Assembly (NCBI GenBank): GCA_009775095.1
Contig: VSOZ01000003.1
Coordinates: 62,001 to 126,000, forward strand
Direction: 5' to 3'
Origin: Muribaculum sp.
GTDB taxonomy: Bacteria; Bacteroidota; Bacteroidia; Bacteroidales; Muribaculaceae
Length of the DNA: 64,000 bases
The translations under genes and the position numbers were made by a program. The notes under the pieces are model-generated. The model was not told where the DNA came from and did no database searches. It worked only from the letters and a program-made list of their open reading frames with translations. Of this stretch, positions 8,843 through 16,383 are shown piece by piece (position 1 is the first letter of the stretch; every line of letters starts with the position of its first letter).

Positions 8843-9521
8843 ATTTTTCCTGATAGGGCTTACATTTATTATATATGTGGCCTCGCAGGTGCTTCAGCGG
8901 CGTACAGGTATAGCATATCTTAATCCAATATTGATATCTATTGCGGTTCTTATTGCGTTTATGCTTTGTTGCGGCATCGATTATGAGACATATGCCGAAG
9001 GTGGCGATTATATCGACTTCTGGTTAAAGCCGGCTGTCGTGGCACTCGGGGTGCCTTTGTACAGACAGCTCGAAGCCATCAAAAAACAACTTCTGCCTAT
9101 TATGCTTGCCGAACTTGCCGGATGCATAGCCGGTATAGCTTCGGTGGTTCTGTTAGCCGAATTGTTCGGTGCATCGCGGGAGGTTGTGCTGTCATTGGCC
9201 TCCAAGTCGGTGACCACACCTATAGCCATTGAGGTGACGCAGGCTATAGGCGGCATACCGGCTCTGACGGCCGCTGTAGTTGTATGTACCGGTATATTCG
9301 GCGGTATGACAGGATTCAAGTTGATGAAATACTCGAGAGTGAAGAGCCCTATCGCTCAAGGCCTTTCTATCGGTACAGCCGCTCATGCCGTAGGTACGTC
9401 AGCCGCTATGGATGTCGGTTATCGTTACGGCGCATTTTCGTCGTTGGGACTTACTATCAACGGCTTGTTTACCGCGTTGCTTACTCCGTTTATCCTCTCG
9501 TTGCTCGGCTATACTGTATAA
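8823..9521 (+). CDS. lrgB: LrgB family protein
   Basis: 232 residues, polytopic. The family signature SLASKSVTTPIAIEVTQAIGG is present, as are the helix GIFGGMTGFKLM and the loop GLSIGTAAHAVGTSAA. It pairs with LrgA as a two-component membrane system. Translationally coupled to lrgA by a 20-base overlap and followed by a clear intrinsic terminator. Confidence 0.92.
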   Translation: MSYLENKFFLIGLTFIIYVASQVLQRRTGIAYLNPILISIAVLIAFMLCCGIDYETYAEGGDYIDFWLKPAVVALGVPLYRQLEAIKKQLLPIMLAELAGCIAGIASVVLLAELFGASREVVLSLASKSVTTPIAIEVTQAIGGIPALTAAVVVCTGIFGGMTGFKLMKYSRVKSPIAQGLSIGTAAHAVGTSAAMDVGYRYGAFSSLGLTINGLFTALLTPFILSLLGYTV

Positions 9522-9541
9522 CAGGAAATTCAATCGTCATA

Positions 9542-9584
9542 AAGTGAAAGGGTGAACCGTCGTGGCTCACCCTTCACTGTTTTT
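9542..9584 (+). terminator. Intrinsic terminator after lrgAB
   Basis: Arm AGTGAAAGGGTGA pairs with TCACCCTTCACT across an 11-base loop (one bulged A) and is followed by GTTTTT. It sits between lrgB and the convergent DUF4252 gene. Confidence 0.8.
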
Positions 9585-9630
9585 GAAGTTTATTGAATTG
9601 TATGTGATGATTAATTTTAGAAAATGCTTT

Positions 9631-10101
9631 TTATTTTGGAATGTCGGCATCGTGTATCGCCTTCAGAGTTTCGGCATTGATGTCACCTGTTATGTAGATG
9701 ACCTGCATGTCATTGTCTTTTGTGTTGACAAGCAGTAACATACGTGTTATCCGCCCGTTCTGTCGTTCGCCGTATAGGTCAACCGATCGGTGCATCTCTT
9801 TGGCTTTGGTCATTAGCGGGAGTTCGTTTACAAGAGGATTTATCATCTCCAATACTTTTTCGGTCTGAGTGCTGTCATCGCAGTTTATTATTTCTACCGA
9901 GCTGATGGTATTTTCGTCGCCCATGTCAAGCCCGGGCACTCCACCTGAAGGCAGTGTGGCTCCGTCGATATACATATATTGTACTCCGGGTAAATCGGAG
10001 ACGCGTTTCATGTATTTGTTCTGTGCGTTCATGCTCATTGCCGTGAATGTGCAGCCCGCGATTAAGCACAATGTGCGAAGTATTTTAGATAGTTTCATCA
10101 T
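9631..10101 (-). CDS. DUF4252-like secreted protein
   Basis: 156 residues starting MMKLSKILRTLCLIAGCTFTAMSMNAQ, a clear signal peptide. The mature part has GVQYMYIDGATLP and ends QVIYITGDINAETLKAI, the pattern of DUF4252 proteins that follow ECF sigma operons in Bacteroidetes. The start overlaps the 3' end of the anti-sigma-like gene. An in-frame ATG at 10170 would lie well inside that gene and lacks a signal peptide, so it was not used. Function unknown; an envelope-stress role is inferred from context. Confidence 0.75.
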   Translation of the reverse strand: MMKLSKILRTLCLIAGCTFTAMSMNAQNKYMKRVSDLPGVQYMYIDGATLPSGGVPGLDMGDENTISSVEIINCDDSTQTEKVLEMINPLVNELPLMTKAKEMHRSVDLYGERQNGRITRMLLLVNTKDNDMQVIYITGDINAETLKAIHDADIPK

Positions 10102-10615
10102 CTTCCGTATATATTGTATCGTTGGAGATTGAGTCGTAGGGAACGAAAAGCGAAAGGGCTCGCCCGGCATCCATTATAGAGCCGTCGGCATTGTCGAGAG
10201 TTTCCGATACCAGAAGAAGCGCCTTGTGGGCTTCGGTTTCTGCAAGTTGAGGGTCGGTTATCTCGTATGGATCCGTCGATGCGCTTCTGGCTATAAACAC
10301 TATGACCGAGACGATTATGGCTATGCTGGCGGCTACCGATGTGGCGGCTACCCATCGATGGCCGCGACGGTTTATGCGCTCCTGCCGGTCAAGCCGCTCG
10401 GCAAGTGTTGAAATTTCATCGGCCATACCGTCAGGTATTCTGACTTCTCCGAGACGCGCAAGTGATAGCACGATGTCGCGGTCGGCCATTAAATCACATG
10501 GTATGTCGGGAGCTGTAGTAAAGTACTCAACCAGACGATGTTCGTCGTCAGGAGAGGCTAGTCCTCCGTAATAGAGATTCAGCAACTGTTTTACGGTATG
10601 TATCTGTAATGTCAT
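10085..10615 (-). CDS. Anti-sigma-factor-like single-pass membrane protein
   Basis: 176 residues. A hydrophilic N-terminal region (1-85) precedes one transmembrane helix at about 88-110 (WVAATSVAASIAIIVSVIVF) and an acidic C-terminal region that would be periplasmic. No zinc-binding anti-sigma motif is visible. The start overlaps the end of the ECF sigma gene by four bases, which is how anti-sigma factors are usually placed; the role is inferred from this position and topology. Confidence 0.65.
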   Translation of the reverse strand: MTLQIHTVKQLLNLYYGGLASPDDEHRLVEYFTTAPDIPCDLMADRDIVLSLARLGEVRIPDGMADEISTLAERLDRQERINRRGHRWVAATSVAASIAIIVSVIVFIARSASTDPYEITDPQLAETEAHKALLLVSETLDNADGSIMDAGRALSLFVPYDSISNDTIYTEDDETI

Positions 10616-11109
10616 TTCTTCCTGTTATATAGTTCTTTTAATTTTTGTCGTGCCCTTGACAATGTTTTGCGTGCATTGTCGCAGGACAGGCCTGTAATTT
10701 CAGCAATTTCCTGAACGGAACAACCTCCCCATGAACGAAGTCGCAGCACTTCGCGTTGCTGCTCCGGCAGGGACTCCATCAGTTCGTTGACACATGCAAG
10801 TGTGTCGCGTGACTCAATGGCTGATGCAGTATCGGTGCTGTCCTCAAGATGTTCCAACGACGGCGATATCTCTTCCATGGGCCGCTGCCGTTGGCGTAGC
10901 ATATCAATGCAACGACGCTTGACCGCCGTGATACAGAATGCCTCATGGTCCGATATGTCAGTCAACTCGTGTCGCTTTTCCCACAGGCGAGTGACAGCGT
11001 CCTGCACCGCATCCTGCGAGTCGTCGCTATCACGGAGAATAGCATATGCCACCCGATACATGGACCGGTAGTGGGCGAGTACGAGTCGTTTAAAACAGCT
11101 TAAATCCAT
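10612..11109 (-). CDS. RNA polymerase sigma factor, ECF type
   Basis: 165 residues. Region 2 spans about 5-75 (YRSMYRVAYAILRDSDDSQDAVQDAVTRLWEKR), region 4 about 112-160 (LPEQQREVLRLRSWGGCSVQEIAEITGLSCDNARKTLSRARQKL) with a helix-turn-helix. This matches group 4 (ECF) sigma factors. It heads a sigma / membrane protein / DUF4252 operon. No TAnnTTTG box is obvious upstream, so transcription may depend on its own holoenzyme. An imperfect inverted repeat (CTACA-CTA-TGTAG, 11112-11124) sits just before the start codon. Confidence 0.92.
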   Translation of the reverse strand: MDLSCFKRLVLAHYRSMYRVAYAILRDSDDSQDAVQDAVTRLWEKRHELTDISDHEAFCITAVKRRCIDMLRQRQRPMEEISPSLEHLEDSTDTASAIESRDTLACVNELMESLPEQQREVLRLRSWGGCSVQEIAEITGLSCDNARKTLSRARQKLKELYNRKK

Positions 11110-11167
11110 GGTCCTACACTATGTAGACGGTGCAGACGAAAAAATGTGACAGCAAAAACCGAAAAAA

Positions 11168-12445
11168 TCAATATTTTTTATCCCAACGCGCTTCCTGAAT
11201 GCTTTTAAGTCTATCCTCCGACTGGTTGGAGCATGGATGCCAGAAGGTTGCCGTCGAGGCTTCGTCGGGCAAAAATTGCTGTTTTACGAAATTGCCCGGA
11301 TAGTTGTGGGCATACATGTAGTTCTTGCCGTAATCCAGCTCTTTCATGAGTTTTGTCGGAGCATTGCGCAGATGTAGAGGTACGGGCAGATTTCCGGTAG
11401 TCTCCACATATTGAAGTGCCGAATCTATGGCCATGTAAGCGGAATTGCTTTTGGGCGATGTGGCAAGATATATGGTGCACTCGGAGAGTGGTATGCGCCC
11501 TTCCGGCCATCCTATTTTGTGTATGGTGTCAAAGGTGGCGTTGGCAAGTAGCAGCGCATTTGGATTGGCGAGGCCTATGTCTTCCGACGCAAGTATCACG
11601 AGCCGTCGGGCAATGAATTCGGGATCCTCGCCTCCGGCTATCATGCGTGCCAGCCAGTATATGGCCGCGTCCGGGTCGCTTCCTCTCACGCTTTTTATGA
11701 ATGCTGATATTATATCGTAGTGCATTTCCCCGTCTTTGTCGTAGGCCATCGGATTTTTCTGCAGCCTGTCGGTTACAAGACGGTCGTTGATTACTATAGT
11801 TTCGTCTTGGGGGGTCGATTGTTCGAGGAGATCAAGTATGTTGAGGAGTTTGCGGGCATCGCCTCCGGCAAAACGAAAAAGTGCTTTGGTGCTTTCAATC
11901 TCCACTTTACGGGCCGAAAGCACCGGGTCGACCGTGAGTGCACGTTCAAGCAGCTGATTTAGTTCCGGCTCCTCAAGCGGACGAAGTACGTATACTTGTG
12001 CTCGCGACAACAGCGGTCTGATGACTTCAAACGAAGGATTTTCTGTTGTAGCACCGATAAGTGTTACCAAGCCGCTTTCTACCGCACCGAGCAGGCTGTC
12101 TTGCTGCGACTTGTTAAAACGGTGTATTTCGTCAATAAACAATATGGGGCGTCCTTTTGAAAACATGCTTCTTGCATCGGCCTTGCACCGGTCAAGAACT
12201 TCACGAACCTCTTTTACTCCTGAGTGTACCGCGCTGAGTGTATAGAAAGGAGCTTCGGTTGTTTTTGCTATTATCTTTGCGAGTGTGGTTTTGCCTACTC
12301 CGGGAGGACCCCACAGTATAAATGAGGCCACATAACCCGACTCGATCATGCCGCGTAGTACCGAACCTTTACCCACGAGATGGGTCTGCCCTATGTATTC
12401 GTCTATATTTTGTGGTCTTAACCTTTCAGCGAGTGGTGCCTGCAT
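11168..12445 (-). CDS. rarA: Replication-associated recombination protein A (AAA ATPase)
   Basis: 425 residues from ATG 12445 (MQAPLAERLRPQNIDEYIGQ). Walker A GPPGVGKT at 46-53, Walker B LFIDEIHRF at 102-110, then clamp-loader-like and C-terminal MgsA domains (ISAFIKSVRGSDPDAAIYWLARM). RarA/MgsA acts at stalled replication forks. An in-frame ATG at 12493 lies upstream of the TAATTTTG promoter box at 12470-12477, so the shorter start is preferred and also matches the usual family N-terminus. Confidence 0.95.
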   Translation of the reverse strand: MQAPLAERLRPQNIDEYIGQTHLVGKGSVLRGMIESGYVASFILWGPPGVGKTTLAKIIAKTTEAPFYTLSAVHSGVKEVREVLDRCKADARSMFSKGRPILFIDEIHRFNKSQQDSLLGAVESGLVTLIGATTENPSFEVIRPLLSRAQVYVLRPLEEPELNQLLERALTVDPVLSARKVEIESTKALFRFAGGDARKLLNILDLLEQSTPQDETIVINDRLVTDRLQKNPMAYDKDGEMHYDIISAFIKSVRGSDPDAAIYWLARMIAGGEDPEFIARRLVILASEDIGLANPNALLLANATFDTIHKIGWPEGRIPLSECTIYLATSPKSNSAYMAIDSALQYVETTGNLPVPLHLRNAPTKLMKELDYGKNYMYAHNYPGNFVKQQFLPDEASTATFWHPCSNQSEDRLKSIQEARWDKKY

Positions 12446-12469
12446 GTTATGTATTGCGTTTGTTTGATA

Positions 12470-12477
12470 CAAAATTA
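12470..12477 (-). promoter_or_regulatory. Putative -7 box for rarA
   Basis: Minus strand reads TAATTTTG, 25 bases before the rarA ATG. A -33 element at standard spacing is not obvious. It decides the rarA start codon. Confidence 0.5.
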
Positions 12478-12712
12478 GCAATAATGATGCCAAAGAATGA
12501 TTATTAGCTGTTAATTGTCATTAATATGAATGAAGTTGTTTTATCAAATTGAGAAATTTTATATAACTTTACCATGTTAATTAACCGTGTACCCTATGGT
12601 TGGGTTTTCGGTAGTTATTTTACGAACTATTAACGATGCGATGTGTTAATTTGATAAGAATGTATTCTCTTTATCGGGTATGTTGATGTCATTAACACTA
12701 AAAACAAATATT

Positions 12713-12946
12713 ATGAGCAACGAAGGTAATGAAAACAAGGGCGCACGCACTGCACGCACCATCTTTGGTATCTTTATGATTATCATTTATGTAGGCATGG
12801 GCGTATTGTTACTTATAAACTTTTTCCAGTGGGAGAGCGGTCCGTGGGAATGGTTGCGTTGGGCCGGCGGCATCCTGTTCATCGTTTATGGTTTGTGGCG
12901 CGCCTACAGGCAGTTCAAAGGTATTGACAGCAATATCGGCGACTGA
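12713..12946 (+). CDS. Small two-helix membrane protein
   Basis: 77 residues from ATG 12713 (MSNEGNENKGARTARTIFGI); an ATG at 12680 would add 11 residues of poor composition. Two hydrophobic segments (IFMIIIYVGMGVLLLINFF and WAGGILFIVYGLWRAY) are joined by a short tryptophan-rich loop, with charged ends. Not assigned to a named family. It stands just upstream of the PstS-like lipoprotein on the same strand (43-base gap), so the two may be co-transcribed. Confidence 0.7.
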   Translation: MSNEGNENKGARTARTIFGIFMIIIYVGMGVLLLINFFQWESGPWEWLRWAGGILFIVYGLWRAYRQFKGIDSNIGD

Positions 12947-12989
12947 TAGGATAGCGTAGCGAATTATCGATATTATTGTATAATAGAAT

Positions 12990-13967
12990 ATGAAAAAGTC
13001 TCTTTTTACGATAGCCTTGGCTTCGGCTGTGGTGGCTGTATCAAGCCTTGCCGGATGCCGTAAGGCCCCGACAAATACAAGTTCGTCGGGCCTCGCCACA
13101 ATTGTGTGCGACGAGAGCTTTGAAAACATAATGGATCAGGAGATCGATGTGTTTGAATACAACACCAAAGGCAAAGCCAATATCATCCCTTACTATGTGT
13201 CGGAGAAGGCTTGTGTCGATTCACTGCTTGACCTCAAGACCAAGACAATCGTCATAACGCGAGAGCTTACCGAGAAAGAGACCGAGTACCTGAAAGGAAA
13301 GAAAAAGAATGTACGTTCCATACCTATTGCCGTCGATGCTATAGCTCTTATCGTGAATCCCGCCAATCCTATCGAACAGCTTTCGATGAGCGAGATCGCC
13401 GACATACTTACCGGTCGCACGACAAAATGGAATGAACTTGAACCAAGTCCGCTCGGAGAGATACAGGTTGTCTTTGACAACGAAGGGTCGAGTACCGTCC
13501 AGTATATGCGCGACTCGCTGATGAAAGGCGAGAATTTTGCTGAAAACGTGTTTGCTCAGAACTCCAATCGTGAGGTATTCAATCAGGTGAAAGCGCGTAA
13601 GAATGCATTGGGTATTATAGGCGTAAGCTGGATAAGCGCCGATATGCGTACCCGCGATCTTCCTCGTGAAGAACGTATCAAGTCGCTTGCTCAGCAAGAC
13701 ACTACCGTGGCTGATTTTGACGCTGATATCAAGGTATTGCGTGTGCGCCGCGACGACAGTCTGCGTGCTTATCAGCCTTATCAGGGCTATATATATGACG
13801 GAAGTTATCCTTTGTACCGCACGGTCTATATGATCAGCACCGGAGTGAATGGCAGTCTGTCGCACGGCTTCTACTCTTTTGTGACCGGTACAATAGGTCA
13901 GAAGATCATACAGCGTACCGGTATTTTGCCGGCCCGCGTACAGCCGCGTATGGTAAATATGTATTGA
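12990..13967 (+). CDS. PstS-like substrate-binding lipoprotein
   Basis: 325 residues. Signal peptide II with lipobox LAGC, Cys23 the likely lipidated residue. The periplasmic-binding-protein fold is recognisable: IVCDESFENIMDQEIDVFE, then the PstS-type block IPIAVDAIALIVNPANPIEQLSMSEIADILTGRTTKWNEL and the phosphate-loop-like NEGSSTVQYMRDSLM. Related proteins bind phosphate for ABC uptake, but no pstCAB genes are nearby. It is followed by a TPR protein 50 bases later, so a role other than classical phosphate uptake is possible. Confidence 0.85.
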   Translation: MKKSLFTIALASAVVAVSSLAGCRKAPTNTSSSGLATIVCDESFENIMDQEIDVFEYNTKGKANIIPYYVSEKACVDSLLDLKTKTIVITRELTEKETEYLKGKKKNVRSIPIAVDAIALIVNPANPIEQLSMSEIADILTGRTTKWNELEPSPLGEIQVVFDNEGSSTVQYMRDSLMKGENFAENVFAQNSNREVFNQVKARKNALGIIGVSWISADMRTRDLPREERIKSLAQQDTTVADFDADIKVLRVRRDDSLRAYQPYQGYIYDGSYPLYRTVYMISTGVNGSLSHGFYSFVTGTIGQKIIQRTGILPARVQPRMVNMY

Positions 13968-14017
13968 CAAATTATTGAAACATTAATAAATATAGTATAA
14001 CAAAACAGATTTAAAAC

Positions 14018-15637
14018 ATGAAATTTAAATTTTTGTTGTCTCTCTGCCTCGCAGGAGCTCTGAGTGTTTCGGCACAAGGCTACAAAGACGGAGTGGAATA
14101 CTTCAAGGCCGATCAGTTTGAAAATGCCAAAACCCTCCTTGAACGTAACCTTAACGATCCTTCGACCGATAAGGCCGTAGCTTACTATTATCTCGGTGCT
14201 ATCGCCGTACATCAGAAAGAATTTGCCGCAGCAAAGGCTGATTTTGAGAAGGGGCTTGCCGCCGATGCCAACAATCCTTACAACAAGATTGGTCTTGGCG
14301 AACTGGCTCTTATGAACGGTGATGAAAAGACCGCACAGAACTATTTTGATGAAGTAAGAAAAGCCAACAAGAAGAATGCCGCCGTGCTTACTGCTATCGG
14401 CCGTGCTTACTTCAACGCCGACCCCGTTAAATATGCCAAGGAGATTCAGAAGTTTGACGAGCAGGCATTCAAGGCCAACTCTAAGGAGCCGTCTATTTTT
14501 GTACTTCGCGGTGACCGCAAGGCCGCTGAAAAAGAATGGGGTGACGCCGCAGGCAACTACGAGAACGCCATTCTGTATTCTAAAGGTCTTCCCGAGGCTT
14601 ACGTCAAGTATGCCAACGCTTACTTCAACGTGAACCCCGAGTATGCTATCGCAAAACTTCAGGAGCTTCTTCAGGAAAGCCCCAATTCAGCTCTCGGACA
14701 GCGCGAGCTCGCTGAAAAGTATTATCAGAACGACCAGTGGGCCAAGGCTGCCGCCGCTTACGGCGATTATATCAACAACCCCAACCACTTCGTTGAGGAT
14801 GAGGTCCGTTATTCGGTACTTCTATACTACGGTCAGCACTTTGACGAGAGTCTTGCTATAGCCAACAAGCTTCTTGCCGGTGATCCCAATAACTTCCAGC
14901 TCCAGCGTATAGCCTTCCTTGACAAGGCTGCTATGAAGGACTATCCCGAAGCGGAAGCTCTCGCACAGCGTTTCTTTGCATTGAAAGATCCCAAGAACAA
15001 ATATACTTCCAATGACTACTCGACCTATGCCGAAGTGCTTCAGGAACTCGGCAAGGATTCACTTGCTATATTTGAGTATGAGAAGGCTATCGAGGCCAAT
15101 CCTGAGAAGGGCGATCTTTACAAGGCTCTAAGCTCGGCTTACAGCGGTGCCAAAAACTACAAGAAAGCTCTTGAAGTATTCAAGAACTTCATAGACAAGG
15201 GTGATTATGTGACCAATGACCTTGTGACTCTTGCCAACCGCTATCAGAATGTAGCTGCTACTTCGGAGCCCGGTTCGCCCGAGAAACTTGACGCCATCAC
15301 TAACGCTATAGCCACTATCGACAAGGTTATCGAGAAGGTGCCCGGCAACCCGATACCCGTGCGCAACAAGGCTCGTATGATGCTTGTGAAGAACGACAAC
15401 CAGCCTTCAGCCGAAATGGCCGAGACTTATCAGGAAGTTGTAAAACTTCTTGATGCCGATCCTGAAAACAAGACCAAGCGTACCGACATGTACAATGAGG
15501 CTTACAGCCAGATAGCTTCATTCTACATCTCGGAGAAGGATATACCTATGGCTAAAGAATATTACGAGAAGGTATATGAACTTGATCCTTCAAATCAGGC
15601 TCTTCGCGATTATATCGACAAGATGAAGGTGAACTAA
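14018..15637 (+). CDS. Secreted tetratricopeptide-repeat protein
   Basis: 539 residues with a signal peptide (MKFKFLLSLCLAGALSVSAQ). Many TPR units follow almost to the C-terminus, for instance AVAYYYLGAIAVHQKEFAAAKADFEKGL and AIFEYEKAIEANPEKGDLYKALSSAYSGAKNYKKALEVF. TPRs form a helical solenoid for protein-protein contacts; a periplasmic scaffold role is likely. It lies 50 bases after the PstS-like gene and is closed by an intrinsic terminator, so the two may form one unit. Codon use is notably regular and rich in GCC/GAG/AAG, suggesting good expression. Confidence 0.88.
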   Translation: MKFKFLLSLCLAGALSVSAQGYKDGVEYFKADQFENAKTLLERNLNDPSTDKAVAYYYLGAIAVHQKEFAAAKADFEKGLAADANNPYNKIGLGELALMNGDEKTAQNYFDEVRKANKKNAAVLTAIGRAYFNADPVKYAKEIQKFDEQAFKANSKEPSIFVLRGDRKAAEKEWGDAAGNYENAILYSKGLPEAYVKYANAYFNVNPEYAIAKLQELLQESPNSALGQRELAEKYYQNDQWAKAAAAYGDYINNPNHFVEDEVRYSVLLYYGQHFDESLAIANKLLAGDPNNFQLQRIAFLDKAAMKDYPEAEALAQRFFALKDPKNKYTSNDYSTYAEVLQELGKDSLAIFEYEKAIEANPEKGDLYKALSSAYSGAKNYKKALEVFKNFIDKGDYVTNDLVTLANRYQNVAATSEPGSPEKLDAITNAIATIDKVIEKVPGNPIPVRNKARMMLVKNDNQPSAEMAETYQEVVKLLDADPENKTKRTDMYNEAYSQIASFYISEKDIPMAKEYYEKVYELDPSNQALRDYIDKMKVN

Positions 15638-15665
15638 TTGATTTAAGTATACATAATGTAGAGAT

Positions 15666-15700
15666 GGAGCCGTCGGTAAAATGCCGTCGGCTCCTCTTTT
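15666..15700 (+). terminator. Intrinsic terminator after the TPR gene
   Basis: GGAGCCGTCGG and CCGTCGGCTCC pair around a 7-base loop (one T-T mismatch), followed by TCTTTTAT. Lies 28 bases after the TPR stop codon. Confidence 0.85.
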
Positions 15701-15702
15701 AT

Positions 15703-15734
15703 ATTGCCTATGAGCCGGGAATAAACTATATTTG
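15703..15734 (+). promoter_or_regulatory. Promoter of ruvA-sprA
   Basis: ATTG at 15703-15706, a 20-base spacer, then TATATTTG at 15727-15734, a good match to the Bacteroidetes TTTG-N19/20-TAnnTTTG promoter. Transcription would begin near 15741, supporting the ruvA ATG at 15753. Confidence 0.7.
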
Positions 15735-15752
15735 TAAAAATAAATCTTGATT

Positions 15753-16334
15753 ATGATTGATTATATAAAAGGATTGCTTGCGGAACTTACTCCAACCTAC
15801 GCCGTGGTCGAAGCTGCCGGAGTAGGATATGAACTTAATATATCTATACCTACATACTCTGCGCTTGAAGGCAAGGAAAGCGTGAAACTTCTCGTGCACG
15901 AAGTGATACGCGAGGATGCTCATGTGCTGTTCGGTTTTTTGGAAGAGCGCGAGCGGGTTCTGTTCAGGTTGCTCATAGGGGTTTCCGGGGTCGGAGCAAA
16001 CACCGCGCGTGTCATACTGTCATCGATCCCGGTTGCCGAGCTTGAGCTTGTCATAATGAACGGTGACCACAACCGGCTGAAAAATGTAAAGGGAATAGGA
16101 ATAAAAACGGCCCAGCGCGTCATTGTAGACCTTAAAGATAAAATAAAACCCGGTGGAGACACGTTAATGATTCAGCCGTCGGTCAATTCCGAAGCCTACG
16201 AAGAGGCTCTTGCCGCCCTGCTCATGCTCGGGTTTGCAAAGCCGCAGTCGCAGAAAGTATTGAAAAAACTTTTTGATGCCGATCCGTCGTTGCGTGTTGA
16301 AGCCGCTATAAAACGTGCTCTTACCATGCTTTAG
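15753..16334 (+). CDS. ruvA: Holliday junction branch migration protein RuvA
   Basis: 193 residues from ATG 15753 (MIDYIKGLLAELTPTYAVVEAAGVGYELNISI); the upstream TTG at 15747 is not needed. Domain I is an OB-fold (1-65), domain II carries helix-hairpin-helix motifs (GVSGVGANTARVILSSI and VKGIGIKTAQRVIVDLKDKI), and domain III (about 145-193) is the RuvB-contacting helix bundle (AYEEALAALLMLGF). RuvA binds four-way junctions and recruits RuvB. It is the first gene of the ruvA-sprA pair, an order also known from Flavobacterium. Confidence 0.96.
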   Translation: MIDYIKGLLAELTPTYAVVEAAGVGYELNISIPTYSALEGKESVKLLVHEVIREDAHVLFGFLEERERVLFRLLIGVSGVGANTARVILSSIPVAELELVIMNGDHNRLKNVKGIGIKTAQRVIVDLKDKIKPGGDTLMIQPSVNSEAYEEALAALLMLGFAKPQSQKVLKKLFDADPSLRVEAAIKRALTML

Positions 16335-16383
16335 GCCTTGATATTGACTTCCCGGCTGTTGGGTGGAAAAAATATCCACTGCG

